Positions 24,317 through 32,361 are shown, counted from the stretch's first letter. The stretch: DNA of 37,319 nt from Flavobacteriaceae bacterium ASP10-09a (GCA_000981625.1 LAQA01000041.1:243-37561), one strand, 5' to 3'. Translations and numbers: made by a program. Notes: a model not told the origin generated them from the letters alone.

Positions 24317-25366
24317 ATGAATTTTAAAAAAAGAATTTTATACGCAGTACTTATTCTACTGTTATTATTTATAGGTAATATTTTTATGTCTACGGGCTAT
24401 TTTAAAACCATCAAAAACAATTTTGAAGGACAGATTATTCAAAAAATAAAAATTGATGGAGCAGAGGATATTACTATTAGTAAAAAAGATAGTTTTGCTA
24501 TTATTTCAGCTACTGCAAGAAAAAAAATACCAAATAAAGCTCAAGAGTTTGGTGGCTTATATTATATAGATTTAAAAGTGGATAATTTTAAACCAATCCA
24601 TTTAACAAAAGATTTTAATAAACCGTTTGCTCCTCACGGAATCTCTATATTTCAAAAAGATAGTATAACTACAATTGCAGCGATCAACCATACAATATCA
24701 GGCGAGTTTATTGAAATTTTTAGGTTGGTTGATCAAGAATTAACTCATGTAAAAACATTAAAAAACGAAAAAATATTCAGTCCGAATGATATTGTTTTGT
24801 TAAATGAAAATACGTTTTATTTTACAAACGATCACAAATATAAAGATGGTATTCAACGTTTGGCTGAGGATTATCTTGGACTTTCTGTTTCTAATGTCAT
24901 CTATTTTGATGGTACAAATTACACGGAAGTTGCTGATGGAATTGCCTACGCAAATGGTATTAATTTTGATGCTAAACGTAATCTAGTTTTTGTTGCTTCA
25001 CCAAGAAAATTTCTGGTAAAAGTGTATCAAAAAAATAAAAATGGAACGCTGATCTTTGTCGAAGACATCAACTGTAAAACTGGAGTTGACAATATTGAAT
25101 TTGATGAAAATAAAGATTTGTGGATAGGTGCTCATCCTAATTTATTACATTTTGCTGCTTATGCAAAAGGGGATAAAGAAACTTCTCCGTCAGAAATCAT
25201 AAAAATAAAATACATTAAAAAAGGGGCGTATTCTATTGAACAAATTTATATGGAAGATGGTACAAATATGTCTGCGTCAACGGTTGCTGCACCCTTTAAT
25301 AATTTAATTTTAACCGGGAATGTAATGGACAATCATTTTCTGATTTTAAAAAGAACATCAAAGTAA
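24317..25366 (+). CDS. Paraoxonase/arylesterase-like beta-propeller, membrane-anchored
   Basis: The 349-aa protein has an N-terminal membrane segment (residues 7-22) and a six-bladed-propeller sequence matching serum paraoxonases (PON) in length and motif order. AEDI supplies E50 and D51, PHGIS gives H107 and INHT H125. SPNDI gives N157, YANGIN N213, VDNIEF D258 and N259, and GAHPN follows. By comparison with PON1 these are the two-calcium ligands and the active-site His pair, so a lactonase or esterase is likely, facing the periplasm. An ATG at 24299 would add six residues (MLYFYK) but overlaps the promoter-like TATTTTTA, so 24317 is preferred. The DUF1684 gene follows after 18 bp but has its own -7 box. 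Confidence 0.88.
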   Translation: MNFKKRILYAVLILLLLFIGNIFMSTGYFKTIKNNFEGQIIQKIKIDGAEDITISKKDSFAIISATARKKIPNKAQEFGGLYYIDLKVDNFKPIHLTKDFNKPFAPHGISIFQKDSITTIAAINHTISGEFIEIFRLVDQELTHVKTLKNEKIFSPNDIVLLNENTFYFTNDHKYKDGIQRLAEDYLGLSVSNVIYFDGTNYTEVADGIAYANGINFDAKRNLVFVASPRKFLVKVYQKNKNGTLIFVEDINCKTGVDNIEFDENKDLWIGAHPNLLHFAAYAKGDKETSPSEIIKIKYIKKGAYSIEQIYMEDGTNMSASTVAAPFNNLILTGNVMDNHFLILKRTSK

Positions 25367-25371
25367 TTTTA

Positions 25372-25379
25372 TACTTTTG
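25372..25379 (+). promoter_or_regulatory. -7 box of the DUF1684 gene
   Basis: TACTTTTG matches TAnnTTTG and ends 5 nt before the ATG at 25385, implying a very short or absent leader. Confidence 0.5.
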
Positions 25380-25384
25380 CAATT

Positions 25385-25999
25385 ATGAAAAAAATCACAA
25401 TACTTTTCTCTTTTTTGTTAATTGTAGCCTGTAATTCACAAGACAAACGCCCTTTAATCGGGGATACTGAATATCAGCAAAAATTAAATGCAAGTTACAA
25501 AGACGCTACAAAATCACCCTTAAAGAAGAAGGATTTAAAAAAGTTTAAAGGATTGGATTTTTTTCCAGTTGACTCAACTTTTATTGTCATTGCAAAATTG
25601 ACAAAAATAGCAAACGCGCCCACTTTTGAAATGGCAACAACCACAGATCGGAAACCATTGTATAAAGAATATGGAGTCTTAAACTTCCAATTAAAAGGTA
25701 AAGATTGTGCAATAACAATTTACCAAAGCCAGGATGATTTACGTGATGAAGAATACAAAGATTACCTGTTTTTGCCTTTTACGGATGATACTTCTGGAAA
25801 TGAATCTTATGGCGGCGGACGTTATATGGATGCGATGACTACAGATGAAAAAGCGGATGGAACTATTGAATTAAATTTCAACAACACCTACAATCCTTAT
25901 TGTGCTTATAATGACAAATATTCTTGTCCTTTAACTCCAAGAAAAAATCATTTAGATCTTGAAATTAAAGCGGGTATTAAAGTTTTTGAGAAGCATTAG
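25385..25999 (+). CDS. DUF1684 family lipoprotein
   Basis: This 204-aa protein has a lipoprotein signal (LLIVAC, Cys16). The C-terminal part has the DUF1684 hallmark: YLFLPFTDDTSGNESYGGGRYMDAM followed by ELNFNNTYNPYCAYNDKYSCPLTPRKNHLDLEIKAG. The two Cys in NPYCAYN...YSCP are invariant in the family as I recall it. It is periplasmic by prediction and of unknown activity. It lies close behind the paraoxonase-like gene and may share its transcript, though a -7 box lies between them. Confidence 0.93.
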   Translation: MKKITILFSFLLIVACNSQDKRPLIGDTEYQQKLNASYKDATKSPLKKKDLKKFKGLDFFPVDSTFIVIAKLTKIANAPTFEMATTTDRKPLYKEYGVLNFQLKGKDCAITIYQSQDDLRDEEYKDYLFLPFTDDTSGNESYGGGRYMDAMTTDEKADGTIELNFNNTYNPYCAYNDKYSCPLTPRKNHLDLEIKAGIKVFEKH

Positions 26000-26148
26000 T
26001 TTATGAGGCTATTTCCTACTTTTCGTTTTATCTTTTTTTCCTAAAAAAGTTTCAAAACATCAACAGTTATTCAAACGAATACAACCAAGGCTAACCTAGT
26101 TTATAAATATTTTGATATGCCTAAAAAACAAGAAATCATATAATGTGC

Positions 26149-26260
26149 TGTCATTCCTCATTTTAAAATAGAATAAAAATTTTATTTCATATAAAAAAGA
26201 AGAATTATCGATTGAGAGATCTCACCGTGAGATTCTTCCTCATTCTTTATCAGAATGACA
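26149..26260. repeat. 112-bp non-coding element with terminal inverted repeats
   Basis: TGTCATTC (26149-26156) and GAATGACA (26253-26260) are exact inverted ends. Inside are ATCTCAC-C-GTGAGAT (26219-26233) and an AT-rich inverted region. From memory, TGTCATTCC...ATCTCACxGTGAGAT...GAATGACA sequences recur between genes in many flavobacterial genomes as short palindromic, MITE-like repeats; only one copy is in this window. It lies just after the crotonase gene. Confidence 0.55.
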
Positions 26261-26267
26261 AACCTAA

Positions 26268-26969
26268 CTATGAATCAATAGAAATATCTGCAGCTAAATC
26301 CAATTCAATCGCATTTACTAAAGCATCTAAATGAGGTTTTCTAACTTTTAACTTCGTTTCAGCGTGTGCTTTTTTATTTAGTTTAGAAAACATCTCTGCT
26401 ACTTTAATTGCATTTGGTAGTAGATGATCTTCAGGGACAATCAAGTCTAAAAAACCAGCTTTTACAGCATCTTTAGTGTTAAATATTTCTGCATTGTTTA
26501 CACTTCTATTTAAATACACTTCAGACAAACGCGCATTTGCTATGGCAATCCCTGCATTGTGCATCGTCATTCCAATCATTACTTCATTTAAACCAATTTT
26601 AAAATCTCCTTCTACCCCTATTCGATAATCAGTAGACAATAATAAAAATGCTCCTTTTGCAATAGCATGACCATTACAGGCGATTATAATTGGTTTTGAG
26701 AAAGACAACATCCTTAAGGATAACGTAGAACCTTTTGTAACTAATTCTTTGGCAGATTCAGGTGATTTAGTCATCACTTTTAAATCGAAACCCGCTGAGA
26801 AAATTCCATTTTGTCCCGTAAGAATTACCACCTTATTTTCTTGTTCAGCTTTGTCTAAACTGGCATTTAACCCTTCTATTACTTCATGGGAAATCGCATT
26901 CGCTTTTCCGTTTTTGATAGTAATAATTGCATAATTCTCTTCTGATTGATAACTAACTACTTCGTTCAT
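26268..26969 (-). CDS. Enoyl-CoA hydratase/isomerase family (crotonase) protein
   Basis: This 233-aa crotonase-fold protein shows the CoA/oxyanion-hole segments NGIFSAGFDLKVM (~54-66) and ACNGHAIAKGAFLLLSTDYRIG (~97-118), with the later FKIGLNEVMIGMTM containing one candidate catalytic Glu (E129). The region of the second catalytic Glu reads MHNAGIAIANARLSE and lacks a Glu at the usual place, so true hydratase activity is uncertain; isomerase or thioesterase activity is an alternative. An upstream TTG/long form overlaps crcB; ATG 26969 is chosen, 10 bp after the crcB stop. It is the last gene of the BT_3928-crcB-crotonase operon. Confidence 0.88.
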   Translation of the reverse strand: MNEVVSYQSEENYAIITIKNGKANAISHEVIEGLNASLDKAEQENKVVILTGQNGIFSAGFDLKVMTKSPESAKELVTKGSTLSLRMLSFSKPIIIACNGHAIAKGAFLLLSTDYRIGVEGDFKIGLNEVMIGMTMHNAGIAIANARLSEVYLNRSVNNAEIFNTKDAVKAGFLDLIVPEDHLLPNAIKVAEMFSKLNKKAHAETKLKVRKPHLDALVNAIELDLAADISIDS

Positions 26970-26979
26970 TATTTTAATT

Positions 26980-27351
26980 TTATATAAATTTAACAAGATA
27001 CATTCCTGCAAAAACGGCTAAAAACCCAATTATAAAACTGGCAATAGTATAGATTGCAAAGGAAGTAAAATCTCCTGATTTTAAAAAGATATGGTTTTCA
27101 TAAGCAAAAGTTGAAAATGTTGTGAATCCGCCACAAAAACCTGTTGCTAATAACAATGTAGTATTTTGACTTAAAGCATCATTTTTTACAGCATACCCTA
27201 GAATAAGACCTATTAGTAAGCTTCCTAAAACATTGACTACAAAAGTTCCGTAAGGAATTCCATTTTCAGAATTGTTTAACCATTTTCCAATTACAAAACG
27301 TAAAACACTACCAAATCCACCACCAATAAAAACAAGTAATAAATTTTTCAT
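26980..27351 (-). CDS. crcB: Fluoride exporter CrcB/Fluc
   Basis: This 123-aa protein has four membrane segments and the family motifs GGGFGSVLRF (10-19), GTFVVNVLGSLLIG with N40 and GFCGGFTTFSTFAYE, including the Phe-rich and Thr-Ser track of the pore. It forms a dual-topology dimer that passes fluoride out of the cell. The start overlaps the stop of the preceding gene by 1 bp (TAATG). No fluoride riboswitch is visible, consistent with expression from the upstream gene. Confidence 0.95.
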   Translation of the reverse strand: MKNLLLVFIGGGFGSVLRFVIGKWLNNSENGIPYGTFVVNVLGSLLIGLILGYAVKNDALSQNTTLLLATGFCGGFTTFSTFAYENHIFLKSGDFTSFAIYTIASFIIGFLAVFAGMYLVKFI

Positions 27352-28319
27352 TATAATTTTATATCTTCAATATCTACCCAATTTTTCTTTTGTGTGATGG
27401 TACCTTTATTTAAAATGATTACACCTGGGTTTGCTCTAATCATTGTTTTTAAAGTCGTTTCGTCACAAAACAAAAAGTCAAAAGGTAAATTGTGTTTTTC
27501 TTTAGCTATCAGTAAATCATCTGTAAATGATGCTGAAACACCATATACAGTGTATCCCTTTTTGGTTGCTTTTGTCGTAATTTCTTTAATTGCTGGAAAT
27601 CCTTTTACATCTATTTTATCTAAATTATAAACAATTACTAGCATTACTTTTTCTTTCTTTAACAACTCTGGTGCTAAATCTGCTTGTGCATCCTCTAACA
27701 TAAAATCGTGAACAGGAGGAATACTTCCATCTTCGGGATATTCCATTCCATCAGAAATATTCTTACCAACTGCATATGCTCTAAAGTCGATCATTGGTAA
27801 ATGCGTTAGCACGTGCTGAACGATAAACATAAAACCAGCCAAAGAAACCAGGGTAATTACTTTTGGAATTTTTCCATTAAAAATGGGTTTAATAAGTTTA
27901 ACTTTCATCAATAAAATGATAATTAACGCAATTAAAATAACATTTTTATAGAAAGTCTCCCAAGTTGATAGTTTTATCGCATCTCCAAAACAACCACAAT
28001 CTGTAACTTTATTATAATACGCTGAATACCAGGTTAAAAACAAGAAAACAAGTGTTAAGAAAAACAAACTCCAAACTGTAAACTTGGGTTTGTAGCCGAT
28101 TAAAATCATAACTCCTAATAATATTTCTGCAACAATTAATAGAATTGCAAATGGCAATGCATATGGAATTAAAAACTCTAGATTTAAAACATCCGCAGAA
28201 AAATATTCTTGAAACTTGTACTTAGAACCTATTGGGTCAATCAGTTTTACAAAGCCTGAAAATATAAATAAGGCTCCTACTAATATTCTTGAAATTTGGG
28301 TGATGAAATTTTGTATCAT
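27351..28319 (-). CDS. BT_3928-type DoxX/MauE-like membrane protein with thioredoxin-like C-terminus
   Basis: This 322-aa protein starts with a DoxX/MauE-like membrane part (~1-175): about five segments, with RILVGALFIFSGFVKLIDPIGSKYKFQEYF and the conserved DCGCFGD loop (~110) like that of VKOR/MauE proteins. The C-terminal ~130 residues (VMLVIVYNLDKIDVKGFPAIKEITTKATKKGYTVYGVSAS) look like a thioredoxin fold without CxxC. The domain pattern and length fit the BT_3928 family of Bacteroidota. A quinone-linked redox role is inferred. It leads the three-gene operon with crcB and the crotonase; the DUF1599 gene lies 179 bp upstream on the same strand. Confidence 0.88.
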   Translation of the reverse strand: MIQNFITQISRILVGALFIFSGFVKLIDPIGSKYKFQEYFSADVLNLEFLIPYALPFAILLIVAEILLGVMILIGYKPKFTVWSLFFLTLVFLFLTWYSAYYNKVTDCGCFGDAIKLSTWETFYKNVILIALIIILLMKVKLIKPIFNGKIPKVITLVSLAGFMFIVQHVLTHLPMIDFRAYAVGKNISDGMEYPEDGSIPPVHDFMLEDAQADLAPELLKKEKVMLVIVYNLDKIDVKGFPAIKEITTKATKKGYTVYGVSASFTDDLLIAKEKHNLPFDFLFCDETTLKTMIRANPGVIILNKGTITQKKNWVDIEDIKL

Positions 28320-28498
28320 TTTATGTGCAAATAATTATGTTCTTCAATATATTTATATCTCTGTGACAGCGTTTTTGAAACTATTTGATAATTTTATTCC
28401 TCTTAATTTTAATAGAAAATCCAAACAATGAAGAGACTGATTCTTAATTCTCAGTAACAAAATATTTTCAATTAGCCCCTTTGAAACTTTAAAAACTT

Positions 28499-29035
28499 CT
28501 AACTATCGAGGTGAATCATCGCAAAAACAGCATAATTAATCATGTCTTGATAGTTCGCATCTATACCCTCAGAAACTAATGTTTTTCCTTTATTGTCCTC
28601 AATTTGTTTAACGCGTAATAGTTTTTGTAAAATTAAATCCGTTAAACTAGAAACACGCATTTCTCGCCAAGCTTCTCCATAATCATGGTTTTTATCCATC
28701 ATTAATTCTTTGGTAATCTTACTATGTTTATCGTACATAACTGTTGCAGCTTCAGTATCTAAGTCCGGGTTTTCAACAACCCCTTTTTCTAACTGAATCA
28801 ACGCCATTATAGAATAATTGATAATACCAATAAACTCAGGTTTTACTCCTTCATCTACTTTGCGCACCTCATTTTCTTGTAACTGACGAATTCTTTGTGC
28901 CTTAATAAATATCTGATCTGTTAAAGAGGGCAAACGTAAAATACGCCAAGCACTTCCATAATCAGACATTTTTTTGATAAATAAACTTCTGCAATCTTCA
29001 ATTACAGCATCATATTCTTTTGAGGTATCTTGCAT
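28499..29035 (-). CDS. DUF1599 protein (two tandem nucleotide-modification-associated domains)
   Basis: This 178-aa protein consists of two copies of one domain. Copy 1 (~13-85) reads CRSLFIKKMSDYGSAWRILRLPSLTDQIFIKAQRIRQLQ...GIINYSIMALIQLEKG. Copy 2 (~105-178) reads TKELMMDKNHDYGEAWREMRVSSLTDLILQKLLRVKQIE...DMINYAVFAMIHLDS. The repeated DYGxAWR and SLTD motifs define DUF1599, a MazG-like, all-alpha fold. The name refers to phage homologues near nucleotide-modifying enzymes; the chromosomal version's role is unknown, with a housekeeping nucleotide function plausible. It is divergent from the LOG/folP operon. Confidence 0.92.
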   Translation of the reverse strand: MQDTSKEYDAVIEDCRSLFIKKMSDYGSAWRILRLPSLTDQIFIKAQRIRQLQENEVRKVDEGVKPEFIGIINYSIMALIQLEKGVVENPDLDTEAATVMYDKHSKITKELMMDKNHDYGEAWREMRVSSLTDLILQKLLRVKQIEDNKGKTLVSEGIDANYQDMINYAVFAMIHLDS

Positions 29036-29219
29036 TTTTTCGAAAAACTATTTCTTCAAAAACAATCATAGACTGAATTATTTTTAAAGGATTATTGAAC
29101 TCTTTGTAAAAGTAGTAAATACAATATAATTAGTCTTTATTTTTTTGCTTTTTTACACTTTCTTAAAAGCAATTTATTTATTTTTACAAAGAATTAATCA
29201 ACCAAATAAATTATTAAAG

Positions 29220-29801
29220 ATGAAGAAAATTGTTGTTTTTTGTGGCTCAAGTCTAGGCTTTAATCCTGTTTACAAAGAGGCTGCTATTGAACTTGGGAAT
29301 TATTTTGTAAATAACGAAATTGGGTTGGTTTATGGAGGAGGAAAAATAGGAATGATGGGTATGCTTTCTGATACAATTGTTGCGAAAGATGGCGATGTTA
29401 TCGGAGTAATTCCTAAATTATTAGAAAAAGAAGAAGTTATTCATTCTGGAGTTGAAGAAATGATAGTTTGCAAAAACATGAGTGATCGTAAAGTAATTAT
29501 GAGCAAATTAGCAGATGGTTATATTTCACTTCCTGGAGGTTTTGGTACTTTAGACGAACTTTTCGAAGTACTTACTTTAGGTCAGTTACATATCGAACAA
29601 AAGCCTATCGGACTTTTAAATGTAAATGGTTTTTTTGATGCAATTTTACTTCAACTAGATAAAATGGTAGAAGAAGGATACTTAAAACAGACGAATAGAG
29701 ACATGTTATTAGTTGACAAATCTGTTGATGAGTTACTACATAAAATGAATAATTACAAAGCACCTGAAATCACACATGTAATTAATAAAGTTGTAAGTTA
29801 A
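29220..29801 (+). CDS. LOG family protein (cytokinin-type nucleoside monophosphate phosphoribohydrolase)
   Basis: This 193-aa Rossmann-like enzyme shows FCGSSLGFNPVYKEAA, LVYGGGKIGMMGMLSD and the LOG signature SLPGGFGTLDEL (P105-GG-x-G-T-x-x-E113), with S88-D-R90-K. It should hydrolyse the N-glycosidic bond of 5'-monophosphates such as AMP or IMP-type nucleotides. The frame extends upstream to 29145, but homologues start at MKKIVVFCGSS, so ATG 29220 is chosen. Its stop overlaps the folP start by 1 bp (TAATG), so the two are coupled. Confidence 0.93.
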   Translation: MKKIVVFCGSSLGFNPVYKEAAIELGNYFVNNEIGLVYGGGKIGMMGMLSDTIVAKDGDVIGVIPKLLEKEEVIHSGVEEMIVCKNMSDRKVIMSKLADGYISLPGGFGTLDELFEVLTLGQLHIEQKPIGLLNVNGFFDAILLQLDKMVEEGYLKQTNRDMLLVDKSVDELLHKMNNYKAPEITHVINKVVS

Positions 29802-30625
29802 TGACTATAAATTGCAATCAAACTTTAGTCGACTTATCATCCCCAAAAGTAATGGGTATTTTAAATATTACAACAGATTCCTTTTTTGATGGAGGAAAAT
29901 ATAGAAATGAGTCTGAAATCCTGAATCAAGTTGAAAAAATGCTTTTTGAAGGGGCAACTTTTATCGATGTTGGTGCGTATTCTTCAAAACCAGGAGCAAA
30001 ACATATTTCAGAAAAAAAAGAGCTCCAACGAATTGTGCCCGTAATAAAATTACTGACAAAAAACTTTCCTGAAATTATTATTTCTGTAGATACTTTTAGA
30101 AGTAAAGTGGCGAGAGAAACCATTAATGCTGGAGCTGCAATTATCAATGATATTTCTGGAGGTAAAATGGACGAAAAAATGTTTGAAACTGTTGCAGATT
30201 TTCAAGTTCCTTATATTTTAATGCACATGTTAGGCACACCTCAAAACATGCAAATAAATCCTATTTATACAGATGTTACGCAAGAAATTATTTCGTTTTT
30301 TACTGAACAAATTTTTAAATTACATCAACTAAAACTCAATGATATTATTATTGATGTTGGTTTTGGTTTTGGGAAAACTAGCAATCATAATTTTGAAATA
30401 TTAAAGAATCTATCCCTTTTTAAAAGTTTAAATGCACCTATATTAGCAGGAATTTCTCGTAAATCGATGTTATATAAAACGCTGAATATTTCTGCACAAG
30501 AAGCATTAAATGCCACGACTTCTGCAAATACAATTGCCCTTTTAAATGGTGCTAGTATTCTTAGAGTTCACGATGTAAAAGAAGCTGTAGAAGCTGTGAA
30601 AATTGTAAATCAACTTTCTTCTTAG
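29801..30625 (+). CDS. folP: Dihydropteroate synthase
   Basis: This 274-aa TIM-barrel enzyme joins p-aminobenzoate to 6-hydroxymethyl-7,8-dihydropterin diphosphate in folate synthesis. Motifs: VMGILNITTDSFFDGGKY, FIDVGAYSSKPGA (loop 2, SSKPGA for the common STRPGA), ISVDTFR, INDISGG, MHMLGTPQNMQ, DVGFGFGKTSNHN, LAGISRKSML and RVHDVKEA. All binding residues look intact. ATG overlaps the stop of the LOG gene. 288 bp of non-coding DNA follow before the ExbD gene. Confidence 0.97.
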   Translation: MTINCNQTLVDLSSPKVMGILNITTDSFFDGGKYRNESEILNQVEKMLFEGATFIDVGAYSSKPGAKHISEKKELQRIVPVIKLLTKNFPEIIISVDTFRSKVARETINAGAAIINDISGGKMDEKMFETVADFQVPYILMHMLGTPQNMQINPIYTDVTQEIISFFTEQIFKLHQLKLNDIIIDVGFGFGKTSNHNFEILKNLSLFKSLNAPILAGISRKSMLYKTLNISAQEALNATTSANTIALLNGASILRVHDVKEAVEAVKIVNQLSS

Positions 30626-30786
30626 AAGCTATTTACTGCTCTAAACTATATCTTTTTTTTATAAAAAATAAAAAAAATGTCCCATTTCAATCAGGGCTAT
30701 ACTTATTTAGGTGCTAATCAACTTAATTAAGAGTTTACTTCATTTATATAAAAAGCAGTAATGACAAAACTCAAAAAAAAGTCAGT

Positions 30787-30808
30787 TATTTTTGGCATTC
30801 TTTTTGTA
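30787..30808 (+). promoter_or_regulatory. Overlapping -7 box and sigma-54-like site upstream of exbD
   Basis: TATTTTTG (30787-30794) is a perfect TAnnTTTG box. Overlapping it, TTGGCATTCTTTTTGTA (30792-30808) aligns to the sigma-54 consensus YTGGCACGNNNNTTGCW with correct GG-to-G spacing; the main mismatch is GC to GT at -12. The ATG is ~105 nt downstream. Confidence 0.35.
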
Positions 30809-30858
30809 TAATTAGATCTTAATAGCAAAAGTCAACTTATCTAAACTTTATAAAACTG

Positions 30859-30874
30859 CTTGATTTTAATCAAG
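30859..30874. repeat. 16-bp perfect palindrome in the exbD leader
   Basis: CTTGATTTTAATCAAG is fully self-complementary and lies 40-55 nt before the exbD ATG. It may be a regulator site or an mRNA hairpin. Confidence 0.45.
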
Positions 30875-30913
30875 AAGAAAAATCTAATTTATGAACTTTT
30901 AAAACTAGATGTT

Positions 30914-31519
30914 ATGAGTAGAAAAGAATCACCAGAAATTAATACTGGCTCAATGGCTGACATCGCATTTTTATTATTGATCTTCTTTCTAGTGACTACA
31001 ACTATGGATGTAGATTCAGGAATTATAAGAAAAATTCCTGAAAAACAAAAAATAACAGAAAATATTCTTATCAAAGAAAAAAATATTTTAGAAGTAAACA
31101 TCAATTTAAAAAACGAATTATTTGTCGACGGAAAAATTGTTCAACTAAAGGATTTAAAACAAATTGCAATGGATTTCATAGACAATGGCGCAGGCTTCGA
31201 CATCAATAAAAAACCTTGTCATTGGTGTCAAGGAAAACAAATTATTACGTCTTCTGATCATCCATCAAAAGCATTTATTTCTGTAAATGCCGATAGAAAT
31301 GCAAATTATAAGACCTACATTTCTGTATTAGATAATTTAAATACGGCCTATACCACCTTAAGAAATAGATTATCTGTTAAATTGTATCAACAAAATTATG
31401 TGAGTTTTGTCGCTGATTTTAAAAAATCGAATAATAAAGACAAATTGATATCAGCAAAAATTAAATTAATTCGTAAAAAATATCCTCTTTTACTTTCTGA
31501 TGCAGAAATAAAAAACTGA
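30914..31519 (+). CDS. ExbD/TolR family biopolymer transport protein, without adjacent ExbB
   Basis: This 201-aa protein has the flavobacterial ExbD start MSRKESPEINTGSMADIAFLLLIFFLVTTTMDVDSG: a short cytoplasmic N-terminus, one membrane helix (~14-30) with the conserved Asp (D16), and a periplasmic domain. A Cys pair motif (KKPCHWCQGK, ~97-106) is found in one of the two ExbD paralogues normally seen in the phylum. It should couple the proton gradient, with ExbB and TonB, to outer-membrane transport. No exbB, second exbD or tonB gene is nearby, so it is a stray copy or partner of a distant ExbB. A TTG at 30860 gives a longer frame, rejected because it lies in a palindrome and lacks homology. 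Confidence 0.9.
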   Translation: MSRKESPEINTGSMADIAFLLLIFFLVTTTMDVDSGIIRKIPEKQKITENILIKEKNILEVNINLKNELFVDGKIVQLKDLKQIAMDFIDNGAGFDINKKPCHWCQGKQIITSSDHPSKAFISVNADRNANYKTYISVLDNLNTAYTTLRNRLSVKLYQQNYVSFVADFKKSNNKDKLISAKIKLIRKKYPLLLSDAEIKN

Positions 31520-31572
31520 TATTGTACTCACAAAATTTATTAGTACTTTTACCTAAATCAGTATATTTTTTT

Positions 31573-32349
31573 ATGTTAGATTTTATTCCTTTTTCTTTTT
31601 TAGATGTACTAGATATTTTACTAGTTGCAACACTACTCTTCTACATTTATAAACTATTAAAAGGCACTGTAGCCATTAATATTTTTATAGGAATTGCTTT
31701 TATATTTTTAATTTGGAAAATTACACAAGCCTTAAATATGGAAATGTTAAGTGGTATTCTAGGCTACTTACTTTCTGGAGGGGTTATAGCCTTAATCATT
31801 GTTTTTCAACAAGAAATTAGAAAATTCTTGTTAATGATCGGAACTACAAATTTTTCAAACAAAAAGAATTTCTTAAATCAACTGAAATTTTTGAAATCAG
31901 AAATTAGTTCAGAAATTGAAACAGATAAGATCTTAAGAGCTTGTTATAATATGTCTAAAACTAAAACTGGGGCTTTAATTGTTATTGAAAGAACAAATAG
32001 TTTAGATTTTTTAATAAATAATGGAGACGCTATGAACGCCCTTGTGAATGAAGTTATTTTAGAAAGTATATTCTTTAAAAACAGTCCTTTACATGATGGA
32101 GCAACAATTATTAGAGATAATTATGTAGTTGCAACAAGGGTTGTTTTACCAATTTCTGATAGTACAAAAATACCTGCTAGGTTTGGGTTAAGGCACAAAT
32201 CTGCTATTGGCGTTAGTGAAAAAACAGATGCAGTTTGTTTGTTAGTTTCCGAAGAAACTGGAGAAATTTCTTATATAAAAGATGGTGAATTTGTTTTATA
32301 CTCTACGCCTGAAGAACTCAACGAAAAACTTAAGAAAGACATGATGTAA
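31573..32349 (+). CDS. cdaA: Diadenylate cyclase CdaA
   Basis: This 258-aa membrane enzyme makes cyclic di-AMP from two ATP. The N-terminus has three membrane segments (~10-85, with LLKGTVAINIFIGI and GILGYLLSGGVIALIIVFQQEIRKFL), then a coiled linker and the DAC domain (~110-235). The DGA motif is SPLHDGATII (D175-A177). The second motif, normally RHR, reads GLRHKSAIG (R207-H208-K209), a conservative change. The track start at 31522 is a TTG upstream; homologues begin MLDFI, so ATG 31573 is used. It follows the exbD gene by 53 bp and folP by two genes; in related genomes I recall cdaA next to folP, so the exbD gene may be an insertion. Confidence 0.93.
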   Translation: MLDFIPFSFLDVLDILLVATLLFYIYKLLKGTVAINIFIGIAFIFLIWKITQALNMEMLSGILGYLLSGGVIALIIVFQQEIRKFLLMIGTTNFSNKKNFLNQLKFLKSEISSEIETDKILRACYNMSKTKTGALIVIERTNSLDFLINNGDAMNALVNEVILESIFFKNSPLHDGATIIRDNYVVATRVVLPISDSTKIPARFGLRHKSAIGVSEKTDAVCLLVSEETGEISYIKDGEFVLYSTPEELNEKLKKDMM

Positions 32350-32361
32350 AGAATAAACTAC

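Noticed and set aside
26970..27011. Longer crotonase start overlapping crcB
   Set aside because: The extra 14 residues are antisense-free but overlap the crcB 3' end and are not family-like; ATG 26969 fits the usual N-terminus.
27352..28498. Fluoride riboswitch for crcB
   Set aside because: crcB starts inside the stop of the preceding gene, leaving no leader, and no riboswitch-like fold was seen upstream of the operon.
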